Positions 46,588 through 58,456 of a DNA stretch of 64,000 nt are shown here, one piece after another. Source of the stretch: Virgibacillus aidingensis (GTDB lineage: Bacteria; Bacillota; Bacilli; Bacillales; Amphibacillaceae); assembly GCF_010994035.1 (NCBI RefSeq), contig NZ_WIXN01000006.1:1-64000 (forward strand). The letters run 5' to 3'. The first letter of the stretch is position 1; every line of letters begins with the position of its first letter. Both the position numbers and the translations under genes were made by a program. The notes under the pieces were generated by a model. It was not told the DNA's origin. It did no database searches and saw only the letters and a program-made list of their open reading frames with translations.

Positions 46588-47919
46588 TTAATCTCCTGCT
46601 TCCTCAATCTCTTTCCTCGAAATTAATACTTTATCTACCCGGACACGGTCCATGTCAATTACTTCAAGTTGTATATCTCCTACTTCAACCGTATCTCTGA
46701 CTTTCGGAATGTCCCCAATTCTATTGGTAATAAACCCTCCTAAAGTATGAAAGTTTCTACTGTCATTAAGAATGATTATATCTTCCAACTCAAAATATCT
46801 TGTAAAACTTTCCATGGAAACAAGACCATCTGCTAACCAGGAATGCTCATTTCTTTTTATAATTTGCGGATCTTCTTCATCATCTTTCTCCGGCATTTCC
46901 CCAACGATATTTTCCATAATATCATGAACGGTCACAAGTCCTTCAATTCCTCCGTATTCATCAATCACCATAGCCTCATGCCGTTCAAACTTTTTTAATG
47001 TTTCCAAAGCATTAAACACATGCATTGGTTCCGGCAGTATAAGGGTGTCTTCAATGTAATCGCCTAAAGTAATTTTCTCTCCTGCTGCAAGTTTTGATAT
47101 AAGATTTTTTGTGCGAATGATTCCTTTAAAGTTATCCAGACTCCCTTCACCAACCGGATATTTAGAGTAAGGACTTTCATTTATTAATTTCATATTATCT
47201 TCATAGGTGTCTTCCATATCGATCCAAACAAGCTGGGTGCGGGGGGTTAGGATATCACTGAGACGTTTATCTCCGAGATAAAAAATTTGTTCCACTATAT
47301 CCTGTTCAATTTCTTCCACAGCCCCGCTGTGAACCCCTTGTGCAATTAATTGGGAAATTTCTTCTTCCGTTACCTCCGGTTCTTCTGTTGGCTTTACCCC
47401 TAATATTTTTAATACAAATTCAGTAGATTTGCTTAAGATCCAAATAACAGGACGTCCGATCTTTGAAAAAAAGTACATCGGTTTTGCTACTTTACAAGCC
47501 ATTTTTTCCGGATTGTCCATACCGATCCGTTTAGGTACCAGCTCACCTATAATTAAAGATAAATAAGTAGTAAGTCCAACAACAAGGATAAGACTCAGCT
47601 CATAACTGAATGGAGCAAGCAATTCAACCTGCCCTACATAAACAGCCAGCTGGCCGGCTATTGCTGCACCCCCAAATGCTCCTGTAACTACTCCAATCAG
47701 CGTAATTCCGATCTGGATGGTTGATAATAACTGGTTCGGATTCTCCGCTAAGTTTAATGCATATGCTGCATTAGTGTTTCCTTCATTCCGCAATTTCTCC
47801 AGTCTGCCCTTTTTCGATGTCACAATAGCAATTTCTGTCATGGCAAAAATACCATTAGCTACAATGAGTATTAATACAATTACAATAGAAGCCCATATAC
47901 TGTCCAAAAGAATTTTCAC
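46588..47919 (-). CDS. Hemolysin C/CNNM-type membrane protein (DUF21-CBS-CorC_HlyC)
   Basis: A 443-residue transporter-like protein: N-terminal DUF21 membrane domain with three to four helices (1-190), a tandem CBS pair (about 215-335) and a C-terminal CorC/HlyC domain (350-435). Bacterial CNNM proteins export or regulate Mg2+ or related divalent cations. It begins with GTG 90 bases after the P-type ATPase gene with only a U-less hairpin between, so it is probably co-transcribed with it under the Mn2+ riboswitch. Substrate unproven. Confidence 0.88.
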   Translation of the reverse strand: MKILLDSIWASIVIVLILIVANGIFAMTEIAIVTSKKGRLEKLRNEGNTNAAYALNLAENPNQLLSTIQIGITLIGVVTGAFGGAAIAGQLAVYVGQVELLAPFSYELSLILVVGLTTYLSLIIGELVPKRIGMDNPEKMACKVAKPMYFFSKIGRPVIWILSKSTEFVLKILGVKPTEEPEVTEEEISQLIAQGVHSGAVEEIEQDIVEQIFYLGDKRLSDILTPRTQLVWIDMEDTYEDNMKLINESPYSKYPVGEGSLDNFKGIIRTKNLISKLAAGEKITLGDYIEDTLILPEPMHVFNALETLKKFERHEAMVIDEYGGIEGLVTVHDIMENIVGEMPEKDDEEDPQIIKRNEHSWLADGLVSMESFTRYFELEDIIILNDSRNFHTLGGFITNRIGDIPKVRDTVEVGDIQLEVIDMDRVRVDKVLISRKEIEEAGD

Positions 47920-48009
47920 CTTACCTTTATTAAGTTCAAAGTATTATTGGCACCAATTATATGAAACTCACCGCAGCAGGAAAGGTCTGCTTCCCCGCTG
48001 CAAACAAAA

Positions 48010-50652
48010 CTACTTGCGCACGCGGTACTGAATCACTTTCACGATCTCCATCAGCACCACAGCTGCAAGTGCAATCCCGGTCGCAATGAACCAGTCAGTG
48101 AAACCAAACTCCTGCGGGATATGGAAAATATCACGGGCAAATGGAAGAATTGTAATACCGTAAAGCACGAAACCAAGGATCACAGCCCCGATTACATATT
48201 TATTGCCAAAGAATCCTGCTTTAATTGATGTTTGCGTGTTGGAACGGGCTGCAAAGGTTTGCAGTGTACGTGAAAGGATTAATGTCGTAAAGGCCATAGC
48301 CACACCCATTTCAGTGGACGCTGCCAGACCTGTGTGAAAAGACACAATAACCGCAATCCCGATCAGAATGCCTCGTGTCAGCACTGCCTGCATGGTGCCG
48401 CCGGCAAATATCCCCTCATCCATCTTACGAGGCTTCCGGTTCATGACGTCCGGTTCTGATTTTTCCATCCCGAGTGCGATAGCAGGAAGGGAATCATTCA
48501 CCAGATTAATAAACAGGAGCTGCAATGCAGTAAATGGGTTCGGCAAGTTAAGTGTTACAGCATATAGAATGGCAATAATCGCGCCAAGATTACCTCCAAA
48601 CAAGTAGCCGATTGCTTTTTTAATGTTATCAAATACAGTGCGGCCAACTCCCACTGCATTGACAATGGATACGAAGTTGTCATCGGTTAAAATCATGGCA
48701 GAGGAGTCTTTCGCCACATCTGTTCCGCTTCCCATCGCAATCCCGATATCCGCCTGTTTCAGTGCCGGTGCATCATTGACGCCGTCTCCCGTCATGGCTG
48801 TTATCGTATCTTTCCGCTGCCATGCACGTACAATTCGTATTTTATTTTCCGGGGATACCCGGGCATATACAGAAATCGCCTCCAGTTTTTCTTCCAATTC
48901 TTCCTCGGACATGGCATCAAGCTCCTGCCCTGTCACAGCAATATCATTTTCCTCCATCAAGCCAATATCCCTGCCAATTGCCTCAGCAGTCGTTTTATGG
49001 TCACCTGTTATCATGACAGTTCGGATGCCGGCTTTTTTGGATTCTTCAATGGATCCATAAACCGCTTCACGCGGAGGATCCATCATGGCAGTTAGTCCAA
49101 CAAGCACATAATCTCTTTCTTCTTCATGCGTAACGTTCGTATGCCCATCCGGCAATTTCTTATAGCCGTATGCCAGTCCTCTTAGTGCTTGATTGGAAAA
49201 TTCCTCATTCGCTTCCTGGAAGCGTTCAAGCATATCCTCATTTACAGGCTGTTCTTCCCCATTTACAAGCACATAAGCAGCCCGGCTGAACATGACGTCA
49301 GGAGCTCCTTTTGTCAGCATCAGCTGTCTGCCATCTATCATATGTACCGTTGACATTAATTTACGGTCAGAATCAAATGGCAGCTCAGCAAGGCGAGGGT
49401 ATGTTTCCCGCATTTCCTCATAGTCTATCTGATTGGAATGGGCAAAGTTTATTAATGCAATTTCGGTTGGATCGCCGATTTCCTTGCGATCTTTGTTAAT
49501 ATAGGAATCATTGCAGAGAACGGCAATGCCTGTAAGCATTTTCTCTGCTATACTCCACTCATCCCGATTTTCGGGAAATCTTTTATTTGCATTTCCCGGC
49601 AAGAAATAATCGGTAACGGTCATCTTGTTTTGTGTCAGTGTACCTGTTTTGTCCGTACATATGATACTGGTGGATCCCAATGTTTCCACAGCCGGAAGTT
49701 TTCGAATGATGGCATGCTGTTTTGCCATTTTATTCGTGCCTACAGAAAGAACAATCGTCACAATGGACTGGAGGGCTTCCGGTATTGCCGCAACAGCTAT
49801 CGCTACAGAGAACATCAATGCATTCAACATAGCCGTGGTTGTATCAACATCACTGTCGCCAAACCAGATTCGTGCGGCCTGTACAGCAAATATCAGAATA
49901 CAGAGCAGCAGAATGCCAATTCCCAGCTTTTTACTGAAGGAATTCAACTTCCGCTGTAATGGTGTCTGTTTCTGTTCTGCCGTCTGCAGCATATCGGCAA
50001 TTTTTCCGATTTCGGTTTTTTCGGCAGTACCTGTTACCGCAAAAGTCCCGCGTCCGTAAACAACCAGCGAGCTGGAGAATACCATATTTCGCCGGTCGCC
50101 CAGCGCAGCTTCCTCGGTAATTTCTTCGGTTTGTTTTTCCACTGCTTCCGATTCCCCTGTAAGCATCCCTTCATTTACCTTCAGAGATCCGCTTTTCAGT
50201 ATACGTCCATCGGCCGGAACATAATCCCCTGCTTCCAGCTGGACAATATCCCCCGGCACAAGCTTCCTCGCCGGTATCGTCTCTTTAGTGCCATTCCGAA
50301 TGACTTTTGCCTCGGGAGCAGACATATCCTGCAGGGCTTCCAGAGAGCTTTCCGCCTTCTTCGTCTGTACGACACTGATCACAGCATTAATAATTAATAC
50401 AAGGAAGATAATCAGTGACTCCGCAATTTCACCAAGCAGTATCTGGACACCAGCTGCTGCAAGCAGAACAACCACCATCGCATCCTTGAAAGTCTCCAGG
50501 AACAGCTTCCAGATTGATGCCTTTTCTTTATCTTCAATTTCGTTATAGCCATGTTTTTCAATCCGTTTGTTTACTTCTGCTTCCGATAAGCCATTTTCTG
50601 AAGCGTTGATATCCTGTAAGACATCTTCAGCACTTTTACGGTAATATTCCAT
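48010..50652 (-). CDS. P-type cation-transporting ATPase (P2, Ca2+/Mn2+ type)
   Basis: An 880-residue P2-type pump: cytoplasmic N-terminus, about ten transmembrane helices, actuator loop LTGESEAV, phosphorylation motif CTDKTGTLTQNKM (near 330), KGAPD, and hinge TGDGVNDAPALKQADIGIAMG. Helix 4 reads AAIPEALQ where Ca2+ pumps usually have PEGLP. The Mn2+-sensing yybP-ykoY riboswitch upstream indicates that Mn2+ (perhaps with Ca2+) is exported. It lies between ksgA and yabG, adjacent genes in B. subtilis. Confidence 0.93.
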   Translation of the reverse strand: MEYYRKSAEDVLQDINASENGLSEAEVNKRIEKHGYNEIEDKEKASIWKLFLETFKDAMVVVLLAAAGVQILLGEIAESLIIFLVLIINAVISVVQTKKAESSLEALQDMSAPEAKVIRNGTKETIPARKLVPGDIVQLEAGDYVPADGRILKSGSLKVNEGMLTGESEAVEKQTEEITEEAALGDRRNMVFSSSLVVYGRGTFAVTGTAEKTEIGKIADMLQTAEQKQTPLQRKLNSFSKKLGIGILLLCILIFAVQAARIWFGDSDVDTTTAMLNALMFSVAIAVAAIPEALQSIVTIVLSVGTNKMAKQHAIIRKLPAVETLGSTSIICTDKTGTLTQNKMTVTDYFLPGNANKRFPENRDEWSIAEKMLTGIAVLCNDSYINKDRKEIGDPTEIALINFAHSNQIDYEEMRETYPRLAELPFDSDRKLMSTVHMIDGRQLMLTKGAPDVMFSRAAYVLVNGEEQPVNEDMLERFQEANEEFSNQALRGLAYGYKKLPDGHTNVTHEEERDYVLVGLTAMMDPPREAVYGSIEESKKAGIRTVMITGDHKTTAEAIGRDIGLMEENDIAVTGQELDAMSEEELEEKLEAISVYARVSPENKIRIVRAWQRKDTITAMTGDGVNDAPALKQADIGIAMGSGTDVAKDSSAMILTDDNFVSIVNAVGVGRTVFDNIKKAIGYLFGGNLGAIIAILYAVTLNLPNPFTALQLLFINLVNDSLPAIALGMEKSEPDVMNRKPRKMDEGIFAGGTMQAVLTRGILIGIAVIVSFHTGLAASTEMGVAMAFTTLILSRTLQTFAARSNTQTSIKAGFFGNKYVIGAVILGFVLYGITILPFARDIFHIPQEFGFTDWFIATGIALAAVVLMEIVKVIQYRVRK

Positions 50653-50841
50653 TTTATACCCCTTTCCTTCTCAATTATTCTTTGATATAAATGCTTATAA
50701 AATACGGGAAATTATGGCTTTCCTGCAAGCCTCCATAGTAGGCCTTAGTTTACTAAAAAATACTTTTTTGTTGCGGTGCATATCTCCTCCGGCCAACCTT
50801 GTACCATTTATTATTTCCTGCACATTGGAAAAACTGCGTGC

Positions 50842-50886
50842 AAAAAAAAGCGAGACCCCTGCCATAATCAGGCAAAGGTCTCGCTG
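50842..50886 (-). terminator. Terminator of the Mn2+ riboswitch
   Basis: Minus-strand AGCGAGACC(TTTGCC)...(GGCAGG)GGTCTCGCT followed by T8. It forms the expression platform about 190 bases before the ATPase gene. Confidence 0.85.
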
Positions 50887-51008
50887 AGCAATTGACTGCC
50901 AATAAAGCCGATGGACGCTGTCCATGTCTTGACGACTTTATTTTGAAAAAGAACCAATATCTAATTCAACGCTACTCCCCTTTGACAAAAAGCCAAAGAA
51001 ATACAATT
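50842..51008 (-). promoter_or_regulatory. yybP-ykoY (Mn2+) riboswitch
   Basis: Minus-strand AAAGGGGAGTAGCG (50983-50970) is the hallmark 5' loop of yybP-ykoY. It is followed by GTCGTCAAGACATGGAC, CCATCGGCTTTATTGG and GAGACCTTTGCC, which match the second loop and closing helix. Known members bind Mn2+ and turn expression on by preventing termination. It is placed before a P2-type ATPase, a recognised target class. Confidence 0.92.
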
Positions 51009-51016
51009 GTCGGTTA

Positions 51017-51046
51017 ATTATACCATGCAGCGCATGAATTAGTAAA
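51017..51046 (-). promoter_or_regulatory. Promoter of the Mn2+ riboswitch transcript
   Basis: Minus-strand TTTACT (51046-51041), an 18-base spacer and perfect TATAAT (51022-51017), with start near the 5' end of the aptamer. The -35 is modest. I saw no other feature in 51047-51175. Confidence 0.55.
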
Positions 51047-51175
51047 ATCAGGAAATTTTTTATGCGGGAAATCATGCCAGCATATTTCTCTTCTTATTAA
51101 TTCCCCTGCAATTTTATCTTCAAACTTCAATTGCAAACTTTTTATAGCAATTTTCAAACTAAAGACCATTTTATG

Positions 51176-52616
<1,441 letters not shown>

Positions 52617-52840
52617 TGTGTTACCTCTTTTCGTCATAACATTAGCAGACTTTCTCTTTAGCGGATCAGGTATGCCGGAAAATACCCAACGCTGATAACC
52701 CGTAAGCCTTCCAGCTACCCGTTGTATTACAGCTGTTAAGTAATGCAGCACTCCCTGCAAGTAAAGATTGCTGCCGCACTGCGTTTCATTTTGGCCATTA
52801 TTAAAAAGCAGCATCTTTTACAATACAGCCTCCATAAATA

Positions 52841-52874
52841 AATGCTCTTATCATTTTACCATGATAAGAGCATT
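52841..52874. terminator. yabE terminator
   Basis: Perfect 14-bp arms AATGCTCTTATCAT and ATGATAAGAGCATT with a 6-base loop, 5 bases before the yabE stop. Flanks are T-rich on both strands. Confidence 0.75.
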
Positions 52875-52878
52875 TTCA

Positions 52879-54147
52879 TTAATCAAGCACTTTTACTTTT
52901 ACTGTGCGTCTTCCCCAGCTGCTTGCAGCGGACTTGGAAGGAACATGCACATCAATTTTATTGCCGACAATGCTGCCTCCAGTGTCTCCGGCAATCGCTT
53001 CACCATATCCTTCTACCCAAACCCGTGAACCGAGCGGAATCACACTTGGATCTACTGCTACGACTTTCTTATTCGGATCAGCCTTCAGATTAATGCCTGT
53101 AGCTGTATATCCGGAGCATCCACTGCAATTTGCTGTATAAGCAGTAGAGGACATCGTAAATTCTTTGGAAGACGATGGTTCACTTGATGCTGTTTTGCCT
53201 GAAGAACCCGAGGAACCCTTATTACCGGATTTCGGTTTTTCACTGGCAAGAGTAACCACCTTTTGTTCCGGTTCCGGCTGCGGCTCTTTTGTGCCTATTG
53301 CCACCACCCTGTTTGTGCTTTCCTTTGTTACTTGTTCATCAACCAGCTTTTTGTCAACTTCTTCTCCATTTTCCAGCGTAATCTCGTAAATCTTGGTTAC
53401 TTCTCCATCCTCACCCTGGGATACAACTTCCTCTTCTCCCTCTAATAAGGAATTGTCATTTCTTTCTTCCGTGGTAAAGGCAACGGTTTCAGTAACTTCC
53501 TCTGTTACTTTTTCCACCCGTACGATATCGATAGTCATACCCTCTGCAAGTTTGGAATCTACTGCAAAATTAATCTTGTCATCACTGTCCGGATCATATG
53601 CAATATTTTCCTCTTCCAGCAGTTCTTGAATGGATCCGCCGGTGGTCCAAACCTGCTTCTCATTCCCGCCATCGTTTACGCTAACTTTGAATGCCTGTGA
53701 TATTTCAATATGTAGTCCGTCTTCGATTATGTCGCTTTTTTTATGGGAAACATGATCCCGATCTTTAAAGCTGAGATCATACTCGGTAAAAAATTCCCCA
53801 ATGTTAGCGGATGTTGTATAATAGCTATCTTCTTCACCATTAAGTGTGACGATAACTTCTTTAGCTGTTTTATAATCAATTTCCATGTTGTTTTCTATGG
53901 TGTCGTCAAGGTCATGGGATAATGCATCATGCTGGCCAACAGTGATTCCGACTTCATCCAGAACCTCTTTCACCGTACTTTTATGCGTTTGTACGGTTTG
54001 CTCTTTATCATTATCTATGATGACTACTTCTGCTTTAGTTGCTTCAAATAGTATGAAACCTGAAAATACGACAAGTGCCAGAATTCCCGCACCCGACATC
54101 ACCAGCTTTAATGCAGACGCCGGCATTAGCTTTGAAATAATTCGCAT
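52879..54147 (-). CDS. yabE: Cell-wall-active protein with DUF348, G5 and 3D domains (YabE-like)
   Basis: A 422-residue exported protein, probably a peptidoglycan lytic enzyme related to resuscitation-promoting factors. Signal-anchor helix (about 15-37), three DUF348 repeats (to about 210), a G5 domain (215-290), a Ser/Gly/Lys/Pro linker and a C-terminal 3D domain (about 330-422) with the three Asp residues (VAVDPSVIPLG, AGDTGGSI, KIDVHVPS). Start ATG 54147 with AAAGGAGG seven bases upstream. No antisense RNA promoter could be assigned. Confidence 0.93.
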   Translation of the reverse strand: MRIISKLMPASALKLVMSGAGILALVVFSGFILFEATKAEVVIIDNDKEQTVQTHKSTVKEVLDEVGITVGQHDALSHDLDDTIENNMEIDYKTAKEVIVTLNGEEDSYYTTSANIGEFFTEYDLSFKDRDHVSHKKSDIIEDGLHIEISQAFKVSVNDGGNEKQVWTTGGSIQELLEEENIAYDPDSDDKINFAVDSKLAEGMTIDIVRVEKVTEEVTETVAFTTEERNDNSLLEGEEEVVSQGEDGEVTKIYEITLENGEEVDKKLVDEQVTKESTNRVVAIGTKEPQPEPEQKVVTLASEKPKSGNKGSSGSSGKTASSEPSSSKEFTMSSTAYTANCSGCSGYTATGINLKADPNKKVVAVDPSVIPLGSRVWVEGYGEAIAGDTGGSIVGNKIDVHVPSKSAASSWGRRTVKVKVLD

Positions 54148-54444
54148 GCTACTGCCTCCTTTGAATTGCACAATTGATTATAGTAACAGATATATGTTAA
54201 GTCAAAGGAATTCCGTTTACGGTTGGTTTACAATTTCGTTACAGCCTGATCGGTCTTTTCCACTTTTTTCTGTAAAAAATGCGAAAACCTTTGCCGCTGC
54301 TGAATTACCGCATGTAACATGATTGAAAAATAAAGCAGGATTGGCCAACAGCAAGTCCAAAATATGAAGTAATTAATTCTATTTTATTGCACACTTTTTC
54401 TTTTTCTTTACAATTTTACATTCTCTGGTGACTGGAAAAAATAT

Positions 54445-55209
54445 TTATATCCCAAAAAACTTGCGTGCATTATTTGTCGTGATTTCACTGATTTCCTCCG
54501 GTGTTGACCCTCTTAATTCGGCAATTTTCTCTGCCACAAGTTTTACATAGGCAGGTTCATTTCGTTTTCCGCGGTATGGGTGCGGAGCGAGAAAAGGGGC
54601 GTCCGTTTCCACCAGCAGCTTGTCTAAAGGCACTTCTTTCGCCACTTCCTTTGGCAATGTTGCATTTTTAAAGGTGACGGGACCACCGAGGGAAATATAA
54701 AAATTCATATCCAGGCAGGCCTTTACGTAATCCACAGAATCATTATAGCAATGCATAATGCCTCCTATTGTTTTGGCATCCTCTTCCTGCAATATTTCTA
54801 TAATATCTGTTGTTGCGTTCCTGTTATGAATAATGATCGGCATATTCACCTTTTTGGCAAGCCTAATTTGCTTACGGAATACTTCTTTTTGCACATCCTT
54901 TGGCGATTTATCCCAGTGATAGTCAAGACCCATTTCACCAATTGCCACTACCTTGGGGTGGACGGATAATTCCTCTATCCAGTCCAGATCTTTATCTGTC
55001 ATGTCAATGGCATCAACGGGATGCCAGCCGACTGCTGCATAAATGGTTTCATACTGCTCTGCAATTTCAATCGCCAATGGAATCGTTTCAGCATCAAAGC
55101 CGACCACGGTCATATATTTCACACCAGCATCAAATGCCCGCTGTATAGTTTCATCACGGTCTTCGAAAAATTGTCTTGCGTTTAAATGGACATGTGTGTC
55201 AAATAGCAT
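54445..55209 (-). CDS. tatD: TatD-family metal-dependent deoxyribonuclease
   Basis: A 254-residue TIM-barrel hydrolase (YabD). Metal ligands appear in LFDTHVHLNARQF (DTHVH), GEMGLDYHWDKS, HNRNATTDII and the late VETDAPFLAPHPYRGKRNEP. TatD proteins act as 3'-5' nucleases. Start ATG 55209 follows GGAG with the homologous N-terminus. Confidence 0.94.
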   Translation of the reverse strand: MLFDTHVHLNARQFFEDRDETIQRAFDAGVKYMTVVGFDAETIPLAIEIAEQYETIYAAVGWHPVDAIDMTDKDLDWIEELSVHPKVVAIGEMGLDYHWDKSPKDVQKEVFRKQIRLAKKVNMPIIIHNRNATTDIIEILQEEDAKTIGGIMHCYNDSVDYVKACLDMNFYISLGGPVTFKNATLPKEVAKEVPLDKLLVETDAPFLAPHPYRGKRNEPAYVKLVAEKIAELRGSTPEEISEITTNNARKFFGI

Positions 55210-55265
55210 ATGAATTTGCTCCTTCATGAAAGTCTTTTATATATAAATAACTTCATTTTATAGAA

Positions 55266-55296
55266 AAAGGTCAACCTCCCGGGAGTTTGACCTTTT
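55266..55296. terminator. metS terminator
   Basis: AAAGGTCAACCTCCC/GGGAGTTTGACCTTT nearly perfect stem just after the metS stop, followed on the minus strand by TTCTAT. Confidence 0.8.
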
Positions 55297-55308
55297 CATT
55301 GTATTGCC

Positions 55309-57294
<1,986 letters not shown>

Positions 57295-57312
57295 TTAAAT
57301 GAAACTATTTCT

Positions 57313-57341
57313 ATTGTAGCTTTTCTCAGGGAATTTGCCAA
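57313..57341 (-). promoter_or_regulatory. metS promoter (sigma-A)
   Basis: Minus-strand TTGGCA (57341-57336), a 17-base spacer and TACAAT (57318-57313), about 45 bases before the start codon. Confidence 0.7.
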
Positions 57342-57402
57342 ATACGACACAGGCTGCCCGGGACTATGTTAAATGCAGCTAAATACGCTTCCACCATAAA
57401 GA

Positions 57403-57418
57403 TTCGTCACTTGTCGAA
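57403..57418. promoter_or_regulatory. Back-to-back 0A-box-like sites in the metS-abrB gap
   Basis: Plus-strand TTGTCGAA (57411-57418) is a perfect Spo0A box, and minus-strand TGACGAA (57409-57403) matches TGNCGAA; they diverge with one base between. They lie about 70 bp upstream of the metS -35 and 150 bp upstream of the abrB -35. Function unproven. Confidence 0.4.
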
Positions 57419-57568
57419 CTTTGTTGAAAAATTTCCTGATAATAAATTGCTGTTTTTTTTATAAAACCAATTTCATTTTTCTGCATATCAGTTATTAAAC
57501 CTCTCTATGGCAGGCATGAGAGTGGGAAACATTTTTGGATTAATATTTAATTTTTTCTAAAAATTTTA

Positions 57569-57597
57569 TTGACAATAAAAGGCACGGTTGGTATTCT
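57569..57597 (+). promoter_or_regulatory. abrB promoter (sigma-A)
   Basis: Perfect TTGACA (57569-57574), a 17-base spacer and TATTCT (57592-57597); start near 57604, giving a leader of about 120 bases. The upstream part of the gap, 57420-57560, is AT-rich without other recognised sites. Confidence 0.7.
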
Positions 57598-57609
57598 ATA
57601 CTCAAGAAG

Positions 57610-57626
57610 TGTCGAAATATGACGAT
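57610..57626 (+). promoter_or_regulatory. Tandem Spo0A boxes downstream of the abrB promoter
   Basis: TGTCGAA (57610-57616), three bases, then TGACGAT (57620-57626). Two 0A boxes in the same orientation just after the start site are exactly the arrangement by which Spo0A-P represses abrB in B. subtilis. Confidence 0.8.
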
Positions 57627-57722
57627 TATTATCATAAAATAATTGGAACAGTCCATCAAATTTAAATAAATTTGACTTCCAGGATAGGATTGTTTATCAA
57701 AATCTAAGAGGGGGAAAAAAGA

Positions 57723-58001
57723 ATGAAGTCTACAGGAATTGTAAGAAAAGTTGATGAGCTGGGGAGAGTTGTTATTCCAATCGAATTACGCCGTACATTG
57801 GATATCCATGAGAAAGATGCTATGGAAATCTATGTGGATACCGACAAAATTATCCTGAAAAAATACAAGCCAAACATGACTTGTGACCTTACAGGCGAAG
57901 TTTCTGAAGATAACTTTTCTTTGGCAAATGGAAAAATTGTACTCAGCCGGGAAGGGGCCAGGCAATTGGTAGAAGAAATAGAATCACGTTTTAATAAATA
58001 A
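57723..58001 (+). CDS. abrB: Transition-state regulator AbrB
   Basis: A 92-residue global repressor of post-exponential genes. The N-terminal DNA-binding domain (TGIVRKVDELGRVVIPIELRR, 4-50) has the conserved Arg residues, and the C-terminal multimerisation region includes DLTGEVSEDN. Preceded by GAGGGGG. Divergent from metS, as in B. subtilis. Confidence 0.96.
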   Translation: MKSTGIVRKVDELGRVVIPIELRRTLDIHEKDAMEIYVDTDKIILKKYKPNMTCDLTGEVSEDNFSLANGKIVLSREGARQLVEEIESRFNK

Positions 58002-58174
58002 ATTCATAGCTGTTTTTAACTAAAACTGCATACATGCAGCCCTATAGCCAAATGATTTTCAGATGACATCAAAGCATGATTTATTAACAATAAAACATCC
58101 TGGGACCGAAAAATCCTGATTGGCAAAAGGTTCATATATGTATTTCTTAGCAGGCAGGACAGTTTACTTCCGGC

Positions 58175-58210
58175 AAAAAAAATGACTACAGTTTTTGTAG
58201 TCATTTTTTT
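58175..58210. terminator. Terminator downstream of abrB
   Basis: AAAAAAATGACTACA and TGTAGTCATTTTTTTT around TTTT; perfect arms with A and T runs. It separates abrB from the aminotransferase island. Confidence 0.85.
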
Positions 58211-58237
58211 TGATGACAGGGGGAGTTTCTAATATCT

Positions 58238-58286
58238 TATATAGAGAAAAATGTATATCATTATAAACTTTTTCGTATTTGAGGTA
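58238..58286 (+). promoter_or_regulatory. Shared regulatory element, copy 1
   Basis: A 49-bp element nearly identical to 60999-61045. It contains an ATATA-N10-TATAT inverted repeat, then the constant core ending ACTTTTTCGTATTTGAG. The core includes the -35 TTGAGG of the following promoter, the usual position for LysR-type activation. Presumed target of the LysR encoded at 59956-60912. Confidence 0.75.
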
Positions 58287-58307
58287 AAGAATAAGAAGAA
58301 TTACTAT
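58279..58307 (+). promoter_or_regulatory. Promoter of the class V aminotransferase gene
   Basis: TTGAGG (58279-58284), a 17-base spacer and TACTAT (58302-58307). The hexamers are weak, as in activator-dependent promoters. The roughly 140-base leader to 58456 contains a possible 15-codon frame (58347-58394) without a good ribosome-binding site. Confidence 0.55.
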
Positions 58308-58456
58308 TATATCAGGGGATAAGTTTTATATCAGGCGTATTTCCCATGGAACGGACAGATTTAATACGGAAAATACGGCAGCGTTTTAAATGATCCTGGT
58401 GACATGGGTGAAAGATTAATAAAGCATGGTCTAGACATAATTGGGGGTTTTTTTAA

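Noticed and set aside
58347-58394. A 15-codon leader peptide before the class V aminotransferase
   Set aside because: No convincing Shine-Dalgarno and no attenuator follows; frames of this length are expected by chance.
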